This document shows, piece by piece, positions 44,017-53,107 of a stretch of 64,000 nucleotides of DNA; position 1 is the first letter of the stretch, and every line of letters starts with the position of its first letter. Source of the DNA: an uncultured delta proteobacterium. Its GTDB lineage: Bacteria; Desulfobacterota; Syntrophia; Syntrophales; Smithellaceae. The position numbers and the translations under genes were made by a program. The stretch is from contig CAIVQG010000069.1 in NCBI GenBank assembly GCA_903907985.1, positions 1 through 64,000 on the forward strand, written 5' to 3'. The notes under the pieces were generated by a model, which saw nothing but the letters and a program-made list of their open reading frames with translations, searched no databases and was not told where the DNA came from.

Positions 44017-44359
44017 GTTTTTCCATTTGCTTTTTGCCTAATCGATAGGCATCTATTATTGATATTATCCACAAAAGAACAATAAGCAGCAGAATTAAAG
44101 AAAGCTTGTTTGAATTTATTGCTTTTGTCGAATCCATAGACAGCTTGATAACAGTAGCTACATCTGCTGTTCCTTTTGGGAAAGGATTGGCCTTTAAAAT
44201 ATTATACGCAACTTGAGTTATCGTCCAACAAAGCGACAACATGCCCGCCAGAACAGTTAGAATAAATATAAGGCCACGTTTATATTTTTTTAAATAAAAA
44301 TGCCCCCAGCCGGGAAAGAGCAAGGCATTGTAAAGTGCTGCGCGAGTTGCCAAATTCAT
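43973..44359 (-). CDS. Small membrane protein, unknown function
   Basis: 128 residues with a conserved-looking N-terminus (LYNALLFPGWGHFYLKKYKR), three hydrophobic segments (near 27-52 and 82-103, plus the partial one at the start), and a basic tail. Proteins with P-G-W/L-GHFY turns resemble the TM2-type small membrane proteins. It overlaps the end of the PaaK-like gene by 44 bases in convergent orientation. It lies 45 bases upstream of recJ, possibly in one transcript with it. Confidence 0.7.
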   Translation of the reverse strand: MNLATRAALYNALLFPGWGHFYLKKYKRGLIFILTVLAGMLSLCWTITQVAYNILKANPFPKGTADVATVIKLSMDSTKAINSNKLSLILLLIVLLWIISIIDAYRLGKKQMEKLTTSANQPVVSLPV

Positions 44360-44404
44360 ATATCGTTCCTCCCTGCATTAATAAAAGTTAAAAAGATGAG
44401 CTAA

Positions 44405-46144
44405 TCAAGAGAGAATTGTCACATCCTTCATCTTTAATTGAATGTCAGAAGAACCATTCCATTGATTAATTTGCGGAGTAAAAACAATATCAAGATTAGC
44501 GCCGGCAACTGCCTTCTGGTGGCGTCCCATAGTAAACCAAATGGAGTTGCACGTCATGCCGTTACTGGAAAGACACATTTTTAAATGATTATTGCCGACA
44601 ATCGTTGGCGAAGAAACTTTAATGTTACGGGCGCACAGCACCGGTTCAGGATTCATGCTGCCAAAAGGCGCCAGCATTTGCATCTGGTTGATAAAATTCA
44701 AGTTTATGTCTTTGAGTTGGCATTCGGAATCGATAATTGTTTGAGACACAAGATCAGTGAATTGACCGCTGTCGCGGATTATATCATCCAACAAAATAGT
44801 AAATTCGGCAACATCGTCTTCCTTGATGGAAATACCGGCGGCATGATTATGCCCGCCATAGGAAAGCAATAGGGAAGCGCACTGCTGAATCCCCTTATAA
44901 ATATTAAAATCAGAGATGCTGCGGCCAGATCCTTTGCCAATGCCATCTTTCAGGCTGATAACAAAAGCCGGACGGCTGAAAAGATCAACCAGACGGGAGG
45001 CAACAATACCGACAACCCCCGGATGCCATCTGTCCGAGGCAAAAACTAAAGCATTCATTTTTTCGAAGTCAGGGTTGTTACTGATTTTTGCCAGTATTTC
45101 ATGCAGGATAATTTTTTCCATTGATTGCCGCCGGCGGTTGTAAGTATCCAGTTTAGCCGCGAGCATTCTGGCCTCTTCCATGTCTTCTGTCAAAAGCAGG
45201 GCCACTGCATCCAACGGCGAGGCAATGCGTCCTGAAGCATTTATGCGCGGAATAAGGCAAAAGGAGGCTTTGAAGGAATCAATAATCTGACCATCGATAC
45301 CGCTGATCTCTTTGAGTGCTTTAATTCCTGGACGCTTCCCTTCAGTGATTAACTCCAAACCGATTTTGGCAAATATCCTGTTCTCGTCGATTAGCGGTGC
45401 AATGTCACCAATAGTACCCAGAGCGACAATATCCAAATATTCTTTTAAATTAGGATAATCTTCATTCTTCCAGAAGCCTTCTTTCCGTAAACTGCCGCGT
45501 AACGCAATCAGGAAATTATAAGCTATCCCTACACCAGCAAGATCTTTGAATGGAAAAGAACAGTCTTCCCGCTTGGGATTGATATTGGCAACAGATGGTG
45601 GCAGAGCACCGGAGATCGCATGATGGTCTAAAACAATAGTATCTATTCCCAGGGTGTGGGCATAGGCAATCTGCGCGTGGTCGGAAATTCCGCAGTCCAC
45701 CGTAATAATCAACCGGACATCGTCGCTTTTAAATTTGTCGATAGCCGGATTTTTTAAACCGTAACCTTCCTGGATTCGGTCAGGGATATAGTAAGTAACA
45801 TCGGGAGTTATTTCTTTAATGAATTTATATAGGATGACTACAGAAGTTATGCCATCAGCATCATAATCACCATATATTAAAATCTTTTCGTGATCGTGAA
45901 TAGCTTTCAGCAGGCGTGAAATACCCGCTTTCATATCCTTCATTAAAAAAGGGCTATACAAGTCATTGAGCGAAGGCTGCAGATAATGGCGGACATCTTC
46001 CATATCCAGAAAATCCCGATTGGCAAGGATTTGAGAGATAATCGGGTGGATACCCAATTCATTATTTAATGAATATTCTATATCTTTATTTAGATTATTC
46101 TTGATTTTCCATTGTGTTGCCGGCAGAGATTTTTCTATAGTCAT
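44405..46144 (-). CDS. recJ: Single-stranded-DNA-specific exonuclease RecJ
   Basis: 579 residues of the DHH phosphoesterase family. Catalytic motifs are IYGDYDADGITS, VLDHHAISGALPP and the DHHA1-domain GGHNHAAGISI. It degrades single-stranded DNA 5' to 3' in recombination and mismatch repair. Length and domain order are normal. Repeat copy C lies just upstream of its start. The start ATG at 46144 is followed by MTIEKSLPATQWKI. Confidence 0.94.
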   Translation of the reverse strand: MTIEKSLPATQWKIKNNLNKDIEYSLNNELGIHPIISQILANRDFLDMEDVRHYLQPSLNDLYSPFLMKDMKAGISRLLKAIHDHEKILIYGDYDADGITSVVILYKFIKEITPDVTYYIPDRIQEGYGLKNPAIDKFKSDDVRLIITVDCGISDHAQIAYAHTLGIDTIVLDHHAISGALPPSVANINPKREDCSFPFKDLAGVGIAYNFLIALRGSLRKEGFWKNEDYPNLKEYLDIVALGTIGDIAPLIDENRIFAKIGLELITEGKRPGIKALKEISGIDGQIIDSFKASFCLIPRINASGRIASPLDAVALLLTEDMEEARMLAAKLDTYNRRRQSMEKIILHEILAKISNNPDFEKMNALVFASDRWHPGVVGIVASRLVDLFSRPAFVISLKDGIGKGSGRSISDFNIYKGIQQCASLLLSYGGHNHAAGISIKEDDVAEFTILLDDIIRDSGQFTDLVSQTIIDSECQLKDINLNFINQMQMLAPFGSMNPEPVLCARNIKVSSPTIVGNNHLKMCLSSNGMTCNSIWFTMGRHQKAVAGANLDIVFTPQINQWNGSSDIQLKMKDVTILS

Positions 46145-46172
46145 TATTAATTCTTTTAATTTTTGTCTTTGT

Positions 46173-46273
46173 TAGGGACCGTTACAAAATAACTATCAAA
46201 TTCCCAGACATTTCGTTACGGCCCCTTATGCCGGTTACGATATTACAATGATATAGTTATTGTTGAACAACGG
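46173..46273 (-). repeat. Intergenic MITE-like repeat, copy C
   Basis: In reverse orientation it reads CCGTTGTTCAACAATAACTA, then CCGGCATAAGGGGCCG and TAACGAAAT, ending AGTTATTTTGTAACGGTCCC. Its two ends are inverted copies of each other: CCGTTGTTCAACAATAACTA against CCGTTACAAAATAACTA. It lies 28 bases upstream of recJ. The 279-base gap to the DUF4911 gene is otherwise empty and very AT-rich. Confidence 0.82.
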
Positions 46274-46423
46274 TTTGGTCATCATATCAAGGTTGACCTC
46301 GATGTCAAGTTTTCATTATTTATTTTAAAAGATAATGTTTTTAAAATATATACATTTATGTTGTAAATCAATTAATTAGCCTCTGGTTCTTGATCTTTAA
46401 AAGTATAAATGCTAATTTAAAAT

Positions 46424-46648
46424 ATGATAAAAAAATGGTTTAAACTAAAACGAAACAACATTGCGCAGGTTCAATTTATTATTGAAGGATATGAGGGAAT
46501 GGCCACGGTAACAACTGTGGATCCTCATACAGCAATAATTCAAATATCTATTATACCGGATTTTCTTCAGGAAGTAATCAATCTCCTGGAAAACCTGAAA
46601 AACAAATATCACCTGGAAGAAATCGAATATTATACGGCAAATATTTAA
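46424..46648 (+). CDS. DUF4911 family small protein
   Basis: 74 residues with VQFIIEGYEGMATVTTVDPH and IIPDFLQEVINLLENL, the pattern of DUF4911, a small alpha/beta protein of unknown role in deltaproteobacteria. It is 13 bases upstream of the next gene, so probably co-transcribed. Confidence 0.8.
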   Translation: MIKKWFKLKRNNIAQVQFIIEGYEGMATVTTVDPHTAIIQISIIPDFLQEVINLLENLKNKYHLEEIEYYTANI

Positions 46649-46661
46649 AGGCTCAAATCTT

Positions 46662-47456
46662 ATGCTCATGCTCACCCATACATATATTTTACAGAATATC
46701 CTGAGTATCGCTGGTATCAGCAATTATAATTTAGATATTTTCGTTTATAATATAGTGCCGGATTTACTGACTATTCATCCTGATATCAGTTCTCGACAAA
46801 CTCATCAAATTAAAAGACTGCAGGAAACTCCACCTCTTTATCCGAAAGCAGCCTATATAATGTTCCATCTGCTGGTTGATGATCTGTCCCACTTTGGCAA
46901 AATCTGTCCCGGTATACATGATGAATTTAACCCGGATTCTCATGGTTATTCTTACATAAAGGGAAAACCATTAATTAATTCGCTTCTGGATTTTCAAAAG
47001 AAAGTTAACAAGGAAATATCTTATAACGAAGCGGCTTACCGTTCTCATTTGATTGTGGAAATGATTTATGATCTGGCAATTATCGATCATATTAACAAAA
47101 ATCATACAATTGAGTTATTAAGGGATGCTATTTGTACTACAACAGACGGGGATATGGAAGAATTTACCGCCACAATCAACTGGCTCTATAGTTTGGGCAA
47201 AACGGAAATTCGCGAAGTGATGCAAAGAGCTCAATCTTACCTGACTGAAGATAAAATTAAGAAAACAATGACTATTGAAGGCCGAATTCGACTTTATGCA
47301 TTCAAATTCGGCCTTCCGATTGATGAACAATTATATCTTGCGGGCATTAAAAATATATTTCTTCAAGCAAGAGAATTACTCGATGACAACGAAATCTTTC
47401 TTAGGGAAACTGCTGAAGCTGTAAAAAAATACGGCTGGTTGCCGCCTATTACATAG
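46662..47456 (+). CDS. Conserved hypothetical protein, mostly helical
   Basis: 264 residues, predicted all-helical and soluble, with many His residues in its front half: [35 protein letters not shown] and [13 protein letters not shown]. This His/Asp pattern is like zinc-dependent phospholipase C or HD-type hydrolases, but I do not recognise the exact family. The ATG at 46668 is an alternative start. Its 3' end overlaps the rpmB gene on the other strand by 8 bases. Confidence 0.6.
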   Translation: MLMLTHTYILQNILSIAGISNYNLDIFVYNIVPDLLTIHPDISSRQTHQIKRLQETPPLYPKAAYIMFHLLVDDLSHFGKICPGIHDEFNPDSHGYSYIKGKPLINSLLDFQKKVNKEISYNEAAYRSHLIVEMIYDLAIIDHINKNHTIELLRDAICTTTDGDMEEFTATINWLYSLGKTEIREVMQRAQSYLTEDKIKKTMTIEGRIRLYAFKFGLPIDEQLYLAGIKNIFLQARELLDDNEIFLRETAEAVKKYGWLPPIT

Positions 47457-47646
47457 CCTTTTTCACGAAGCCCGAACGGATGCAACGTGTACATACTTTT
47501 ACTCTCTTAACCGCTCCCGATTTCTCGTTAACACAGCGCAATTTTTGCAGATTTGGGTACCACGTAGTTTTGGTTTTATTGTTGGCATGGCTGACGCTGT
47601 TGCCAATGGACGGTTTTTTACCGCAAACTTCACAAATACGAGACAT
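47449..47646 (-). CDS. rpmB: 50S ribosomal protein L28
   Basis: 65 residues. [20 protein letters not shown] and [14 protein letters not shown] carry two CxxC pairs, so this is the zinc-binding (C+) form of L28, which sits in the large ribosomal subunit. The sequence between, [13 protein letters not shown], is typical. It is a single gene, as usual for L28 outside rpmBG operons. Confidence 0.96.
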   Translation of the reverse strand: MSRICEVCGKKPSIGNSVSHANNKTKTTWYPNLQKLRCVNEKSGAVKRVKVCTRCIRSGFVKKAM

Positions 47647-47721
47647 GAAAAAATCCTCCTAGAAAATGTGCGTCGTTACTAAACTATAAGACGTTATAAT
47701 GCAAGCATTTTTTTCGGTTTA

Positions 47722-49029
47722 TTAATCTTTCATCGAAGGAGGTTGACCCGTTGCCTCCAAAACACGCAACCATACGTCTCCGTGCGGATCAATTTTCCGG
47801 CGGGAGACAGCTGCGCTCAAAGGCAGGTGAACATATTCACTTTTCATCAGGGCAACTAAAAGACCAGTTTTACCGGCCATGGCGGCATGAACGGCATCCT
47901 GTCCGAGTGAACTACAATAAATGCTGTCCGAAGCATTGGCCGGCACGGAGCGTATCATATAACTGGGTTCGATATATTTTAAATTAATTTCCTGGTTAAT
48001 ATTTAAAAAATACTTTTCAATTTCATTTTTTAAAAAGATACCGACATCGTACAAACGTAGATTCCCGGAAGGATCGGTTTCAACCGGATCATCAATCTGT
48101 CGCATAATGTTCTGACCTGCGCCTTCCGCCACCAGAACTACAGCATGGCCACGAGATTCAAGACGCTTTTCCAGTGACATGAGAAATCCGTTCTTACCTT
48201 CCAGAGCAAAAGGAACTTCCGGGATTAGAACAAAATTAGTATCATTTTGGGCAAGTGCGGCATTAGCGGCAATATGGCCGGAGAGCCTGCCCATGATCTT
48301 AATCAGCCCTATGCCGTTTACGGCACCTTTGGCTTCCACATGGGCACATTGAATAGCATGAACCGTTTGGGCTATTGCGGTATCAAAGCCAAATGATTTT
48401 TCGATCAGATTAAGATCATTATCAATTGTTTTGGGGATACCGACAACGGCAATCTTTAAATTACGTTTCAGCATTCGGTCTGATATCTCCTGTACAGCCC
48501 GCATAGTGCCGTCACCACCAATACAAAAAAGAATATCTATTCGCGAATCCGAGAGCGATTTTATGATATTATCAATGTCTTGATGCCCTCGCGAACAGGA
48601 GAGAATGCTTCCGCCGATATGGGTTATATCTTTGACAATTTCCGGTGAAAGCTGGACTGTTTTATGTCCGTATTCCGGAATTAAACCTCTGAAGCCATAT
48701 TTGATGCCGCAGATATTTTTTACGCCGTAGCGGTAATAAAGCTCCATGGTAATTGACCGAATAACGTCATTAATGCCCGGGCAGAGACCGCCACAAGTGA
48801 CAATAGCTGCTTTTGTCCGACTTGGCTGGAAAAATATTTTCTTGCGGGGACCCGCCAATTCTATGGAGAGGGGCAGACCTTGTCGATTTTCACTTTCTGC
48901 ATAACTATCGAGATAACAATTAAATAATAAGCGTTTGTTGTCCGGGGTGAAATTGGCAATATCCAGCGGCGAGTCAATTTCTCTTGGTCCTAAATCTGCT
49001 ATAGCAAAATTCGAAATTGGAGAAATCAT
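47722..49029 (-). CDS. pfkA: 6-phosphofructokinase, group III/plant-type
   Basis: 435 residues. The phosphate loop reads TCGGLCPGINDVIRSI, the nucleotide site IGGDGTMRAVQEI and the fructose-6-phosphate site VGIPKTIDNDLNLIEKSFGF. In E. coli numbering position 104 is Gly, as in ATP enzymes, and 124 is Lys, as in PPi enzymes. This combination is known in ATP-dependent plant-like and trypanosomal PFKs. ATP is thus the likely donor, though PPi is not excluded. N- and C-terminal extensions match the group. Repeat copy D lies behind its start. Confidence 0.88.
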   Translation of the reverse strand: MISPISNFAIADLGPREIDSPLDIANFTPDNKRLLFNCYLDSYAESENRQGLPLSIELAGPRKKIFFQPSRTKAAIVTCGGLCPGINDVIRSITMELYYRYGVKNICGIKYGFRGLIPEYGHKTVQLSPEIVKDITHIGGSILSCSRGHQDIDNIIKSLSDSRIDILFCIGGDGTMRAVQEISDRMLKRNLKIAVVGIPKTIDNDLNLIEKSFGFDTAIAQTVHAIQCAHVEAKGAVNGIGLIKIMGRLSGHIAANAALAQNDTNFVLIPEVPFALEGKNGFLMSLEKRLESRGHAVVLVAEGAGQNIMRQIDDPVETDPSGNLRLYDVGIFLKNEIEKYFLNINQEINLKYIEPSYMIRSVPANASDSIYCSSLGQDAVHAAMAGKTGLLVALMKSEYVHLPLSAAVSRRKIDPHGDVWLRVLEATGQPPSMKD

Positions 49030-49046
49030 GATTAATCCTTTTTTAT

Positions 49047-49192
49047 TAGGAGCCGTTACAAAATGGCCATTACATTTCTAGGCCCATTATGCCGTTCTCA
49101 GCATTTATTTGACCACCCATGCAGGTCTTGTGACCTCGCGTGACATTTAGGTTATCAGGTTATGGCAAGATTAAGTTTTTTTTCCACAACGG
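49047..49192 (-). repeat. Intergenic MITE-like repeat, copy D (longest)
   Basis: In reverse orientation: CCGTTGTGGAAAAAAAACTT then AATCTTGCCA, GCATGGGTGGTCAAATAAAT, GAACGGCATAATGGGCC and ATTTTGTAACGGCTCCTAA. It shares CTTRRTCTTGCCA and GCATGGGTGGTCAAATAA with copy B and has about 25 extra bases between them. Its first bases overlap the end of the flavin-oxidoreductase-like gene (49171-49192). Confidence 0.82.
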
Positions 49193-50622
49193 CCAATTAC
49201 TCTCGACGCAGCATTAGTGCCAGATATTATTTCTCCCTCAAAACCGGCGTCAGTCAATAATGATGCACCGGTCAGATATACATTCTTAAAACGGGTTTTG
49301 TTGGTTCGGGCTGCCAATCCGGTAATAAAAGAACGCCTTATCTTATATTTAGGATTAAAAACGCTGTGAGATATTTTAGATAGTTCGATCGATTTTTCCA
49401 GATCAAAAAATTCTATATTCTCTTTTAAAAAGGGAAGAAAATATTCCAGACGGTCAATAATTGATGAAGCTGTAGCTGTTAGGTTTTCCTGGGACCATTG
49501 CTCAGGATCAGGAGACAAAAATACCGTCGCTGTGAGCGGCGCCTTATTGGCAGCGGGCATTGTTTCATCTTCCGGCATACTATATTCCAGAATAATCAGA
49601 TTGTTATCGAAAATGTTTTTCTGAACGTCAGAAACCACGGCCAGATGATGCGCCATTTTTTCCGGAATACATTTACGGGCGCAGCCCAGATGAATTGTAA
49701 AAGGTAAATGCGTCGCTTTAATCGGGCTAATCCAGTCCCCAAAATTGATTTTCTTTTTACCGGCGAGCAATAAGTGCATGGAATCCCACATTGTGCTCAC
49801 AATCAAATATTTTGCTGAAATACTGGAGTTATTGCCAGCTTTATCGGCAATGTCTAATGTAATCGAATTTCCTTTATGTACATTTAATATTTCGCAACTA
49901 CTCAAATACAATCCGTTTTTCGATTCCAGTTTTTTAATTAGGGAATTAAAAAGAACTTGTTTGCCTTGTGGGAAATAATAAATACCCCGAAAAGGGGTAC
50001 AATGCTGAAAGCTGGAAGAAAAACTGTCTTGATTGGTAATAGTATTGCCGAGCAAAGCTTCCTGGGCTTCAAATACTTTTTTTAAAGAAATATTATGGCT
50101 TAAAAGGCTTTTGAATTTAGCTTTTTCAAATTGATGTATAAATAACGATGGCATCATCTTTAAAAAGTTATAATAATCCTTTATGCTCAGGGGCTGAATA
50201 AACGGATGATTATGTAACCAATCGCCGAAGATTTTACATTTTTTAAAGGCTGATTCATAGAAAGCGTTAATCTCCTGGGCATATTCTGGAAACTCTCTGG
50301 CCATTTCATTGACCAGTGCTTCTTTTTCATTGAAAAAATCGATCCTGTGTTCCGGCAATATGATTTGATAAGCAGGGTTTAATAATCTGCTTTCCCTTTC
50401 AATGGGCGGGATATCCAGTTCTGCTAAAAGAGAAAGACATGTCTGGTTTAATCCAAAACCACTCAGCGGTGTCGGGTCGATATTAAATGCAAAGTCATCG
50501 AATAAATGAAAACCGCCGGTGCCACGCTCTGCCACCAGAACAGTATTTAATCCATAACTTGCAGCAACAGCTGCTGCTACATGGGAAGAAAGATCATCAC
50601 CGATAACTATTAAATCATGCAT
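49171..50622 (-). CDS. FAD-dependent oxidoreductase-like (phytoene desaturase/carotenoid-type fold)
   Basis: 483 residues. The N-terminus reads DLIVIGDDLSSHVAAAVAAS, a degenerate form of the GxGxxG dinucleotide motif, followed by a VLVAERG strand. The C-terminus (NVYLTGASLLTDAGFEGEII) has the second FAD contact of the phytoene-desaturase/amine-oxidase superfamily. The middle is helical and poorly conserved. With the first glycine motif broken, FAD binding may be lost, or the protein is a divergent subfamily. It overlaps the DUF523 gene by 8 bases. The last codons and stop come from repeat copy D. Confidence 0.72.
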   Translation of the reverse strand: MHDLIVIGDDLSSHVAAAVAASYGLNTVLVAERGTGGFHLFDDFAFNIDPTPLSGFGLNQTCLSLLAELDIPPIERESRLLNPAYQIILPEHRIDFFNEKEALVNEMAREFPEYAQEINAFYESAFKKCKIFGDWLHNHPFIQPLSIKDYYNFLKMMPSLFIHQFEKAKFKSLLSHNISLKKVFEAQEALLGNTITNQDSFSSSFQHCTPFRGIYYFPQGKQVLFNSLIKKLESKNGLYLSSCEILNVHKGNSITLDIADKAGNNSSISAKYLIVSTMWDSMHLLLAGKKKINFGDWISPIKATHLPFTIHLGCARKCIPEKMAHHLAVVSDVQKNIFDNNLIILEYSMPEDETMPAANKAPLTATVFLSPDPEQWSQENLTATASSIIDRLEYFLPFLKENIEFFDLEKSIELSKISHSVFNPKYKIRRSFITGLAARTNKTRFKNVYLTGASLLTDAGFEGEIISGTNAASRVIGRCGKKT

Positions 50623-51058
50623 GCAATTTATCTAATTCCTCTGATGATAAAATGGCAAACCCTTCACTTTTAAGTAAGGCACAAGTAACTCCCATTCCGG
50701 CGACCAGATTTTTACCCTGGTAAAGGTGATGCACTGCACAGGATGGGCTACGCTCCTTTAAAATTATCCGTTCAACATTGTACTGTCGGGCAATTTTTAA
50801 TACCTCTGTCGCTCCCCGGATAAATTCTGCAGTTACATCAATACCCGAAGCGTTGATGACTCTGGCCCGATTATTCAAAACATCAAATCCGTTTCCGTCA
50901 ATAATTTGTGCCGGTTCACGCGGTGTTGGAAGCCCTCCCAGTTGTTCCGGACAAACGGCAATCAGATCCGGCAAATTCATTAATTGCTTTTCTGGCGGAT
51001 AGCATTGACCGTCCCAGCGGCATTTCCGGCCTAAGAGACAAGTGCTTACAACAATCAT
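50615..51058 (-). CDS. DUF523 family protein
   Basis: 147 residues with VSTCLLGRKCRWDGQCYPPE near the N-terminus, VCPEQLGGLPTPREPAQII and SPSCAVHHLYQG. The conserved Cys residues are characteristic of DUF523, also found fused to DUF1722. Its biochemical role is not established. It overlaps the flavoprotein gene by 8 bases, so the two are translationally coupled. The gap to purN holds three small hairpins. Confidence 0.85.
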   Translation of the reverse strand: MIVVSTCLLGRKCRWDGQCYPPEKQLMNLPDLIAVCPEQLGGLPTPREPAQIIDGNGFDVLNNRARVINASGIDVTAEFIRGATEVLKIARQYNVERIILKERSPSCAVHHLYQGKNLVAGMGVTCALLKSEGFAILSSEELDKLHA

Positions 51059-51071
51059 GGTTAATCAACCA

Positions 51072-51159
51072 CCTCGCAGCAAGCTGTCGAGGTATGAAAT
51101 GAACTACATTATATCGCAGCAAGCTGCGGAGAATTAACGCTCGTCCCGCAGCAGCGGGA
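51072..51159. repeat. Cluster of three short GCAGC-type palindromes
   Basis: Three hairpin motifs stand in a row between the DUF523 and purN genes: CCTCGCAGCAAGCTGTCGAGG without its outer base at 51072-51092, CGCAGCAAGCTGCG at 51115-51128 and TCCCGCAGCAGCGGGA at 51144-51159. The last touches the purN stop. The similar CCCGCAAAGCGGG occurs at 41733. They look like small dispersed palindromic units and may act as transcript ends. Confidence 0.6.
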
Positions 51160-51825
51160 TTAAAAACCTGTCAAAGAGGGGTTATGTAATGCCATTAAAG
51201 GTGTTTCTGAAGCATCTTTAATGTGGACCTTCCGCCCTGTAATTATAATCTTACCATCAGCAAAATATTGAATTGCCTGGGGATATATCCGGTGTTCTTC
51301 CTTTAAGATACGGGCAGCCAGAGTTTCTCTGGTGTCATCCTGTAACACGGGGACAACACTTTGAATAATAATCGGTCCGGTATCGACTCCTTCATCAACA
51401 AAGTGTACGGTACAGCCGGAAAATTTTACACCGTATTCGAAAGCATCTTTTTGGCCGTGAGTACCCGGAAAGGAAGGCAAAAGGGCAGGGTGAATATTAA
51501 TTATCTTCTGAGGAAATGCTTTCAGGAAAGCAGAGGTAAGGATACGCATGAAACCGGCCAGAACAACCAGATCAATTTCATTATTTCTTAAAATTTGAAT
51601 TAATTCCTCATCAAAATCTTCTCTGGTTCTGAAATCGTCATGCTTTAAAACGGTAACTGGCAGGCCATGTTTTTGTGCTCTGGTTATTCCAAAGGAATGA
51701 GGGTTATTACAGATGACTATCTTGATTGTCGCGGTTAGTGCGCCTTTTTCGATATTATCAATGATCGATTGGAGATTGGAGCCGCTGCCGGAAATTAACA
51801 CTCCCAGTTTCAATGGTTGGGTCAT
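51160..51825 (-). CDS. purN: Phosphoribosylglycinamide formyltransferase
   Basis: 221 residues. It transfers a formyl group from 10-formyl-tetrahydrofolate to GAR. Motifs are LISGSGSNLQSIIDN, LAGFMRILTSAFLKAF, INIHPALLPSFPG (N and His of the active site) and VHFVDEGVDTGPIIIQ (Asp). It follows purM after 61 bases on the same strand, the common purM-purN order. Confidence 0.96.
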   Translation of the reverse strand: MTQPLKLGVLISGSGSNLQSIIDNIEKGALTATIKIVICNNPHSFGITRAQKHGLPVTVLKHDDFRTREDFDEELIQILRNNEIDLVVLAGFMRILTSAFLKAFPQKIINIHPALLPSFPGTHGQKDAFEYGVKFSGCTVHFVDEGVDTGPIIIQSVVPVLQDDTRETLAARILKEEHRIYPQAIQYFADGKIIITGRKVHIKDASETPLMALHNPSLTGF

Positions 51826-51886
51826 TTTTTTACCATCAATGTTGATGTGCTCTTAGAAAATCGTATAATTAAATATTCCAATATCG

Positions 51887-52936
51887 TCAAGTTTCGCTGA
51901 AACAAACCAAAGATTGTTTTCTCTCTCTTTTTTCCACAGCACCGATTAAATATGCCTTTTCGCCTAACACTTCTAACCGATGAATGACTTCTGCAGATTC
52001 TTTTTCCGGAACAACAATCATCATTCCGATCCCCATATTGAAAACACGGAACATTTCCTTTTCATCAACCTTGCCTATTTCTTTGATGACTTGGAAAATT
52101 GGCGGTATATCCCAACTGTTTTTAGAAATCACGCAACGACAGGACTGGGGAATTATCCGGGGAATATTATCGTAGAAGCCGCCACCGGTTATATGCACTA
52201 GGCCTTTGATGTTGAAATTCTTAAAAAGGTTGAGCAGTGGCTTTACATAGATCCTTGTGGGCTCTAAAAGTTCCAGGCCAACCGTTTTTTCTAAACCGGA
52301 GACTTTGTCGGTAACCTGTAGTTTGCCCTTATCGAGCAAAACTTTGCGGGCCAGAGAGAAACCATTGCTATGCAAACCGCTGGAAGCAACTCCGATCACC
52401 CGGTCATTAACGCTGATTGCTGAACCATCGATAAGCTTTTCTGATTCAACTACGCCGACACAAAAGCCAGCCAGGTCATATTCACCGTTTTTATAAAAAC
52501 CGGGCATTTCTGCGGTTTCACCACCAATTAATGTACAGCCGGCCTGCTTGCATCCCGCAACAATACCTTCGACAATTTTCACGCTTTTTTCTAATTCTAT
52601 TTTGCCCGTTGCCAGATAGTCCAGAAAGAAAAGCGGTTCGGCACCTTGAACTACGACATCATTGACAGACATGGCAACAAGATCAATGCCGATAGTATCA
52701 TGTTTATCCATTAATTGAGCAATTTTGAGTTTGGTTCCTACACCGTCGGTGGATGAAACCAGGATTGGATTTTTATATTTACCGGAGTCAAAGCGAAAAA
52801 GTCCACCAAAACCTCCTATTCCGGAAACAACTTCTTTCCGCGCCGTTGTTTTAATGAACGGTTTGATTCGTTCGATAAAATCATTGGCAGTATCAATATC
52901 GACGCCTGAATTTTTATAGGTAGATTTAGTTGGCAT
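51887..52936 (-). CDS. purM: Phosphoribosylformylglycinamidine cyclo-ligase
   Basis: 349 residues; closes the imidazole ring of AIR with ATP. It contains SSTDGVGTKLKIAQ, LIGGETAEMPGFY, SGLHSNGFSLARKVL and VHITGGGFYDNIPRI. Its start is at 52936, divergent from recG. The 141-base gap in between should hold both promoters. Confidence 0.96.
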   Translation of the reverse strand: MPTKSTYKNSGVDIDTANDFIERIKPFIKTTARKEVVSGIGGFGGLFRFDSGKYKNPILVSSTDGVGTKLKIAQLMDKHDTIGIDLVAMSVNDVVVQGAEPLFFLDYLATGKIELEKSVKIVEGIVAGCKQAGCTLIGGETAEMPGFYKNGEYDLAGFCVGVVESEKLIDGSAISVNDRVIGVASSGLHSNGFSLARKVLLDKGKLQVTDKVSGLEKTVGLELLEPTRIYVKPLLNLFKNFNIKGLVHITGGGFYDNIPRIIPQSCRCVISKNSWDIPPIFQVIKEIGKVDEKEMFRVFNMGIGMMIVVPEKESAEVIHRLEVLGEKAYLIGAVEKRERKQSLVCFSET

Positions 52937-53107
52937 ATTACCCCATATGATTATTGCTTTTTGATAAAGTTAATGCTGGCTCATCTAACGTAAATAAGCA
53001 TTTAAGTCAATCATTCCTTGCGCAAATAAAATATATTTGTTAACTAAATTTGTCAATTGCCTAATAATAATTAAGGTTTGTCAACTCCAATCGTTGCGGT
53101 GCTGCAA

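Noticed and set aside
51072-51159. Short CRISPR-like array
   Set aside because: Units differ from each other, are palindromic and have no uniform spacers. No cas gene is present.
53078-53107. TTG start for RecG
   Set aside because: AAGG is too close to it. The ATG at 53108 is kept, but the choice remains open.
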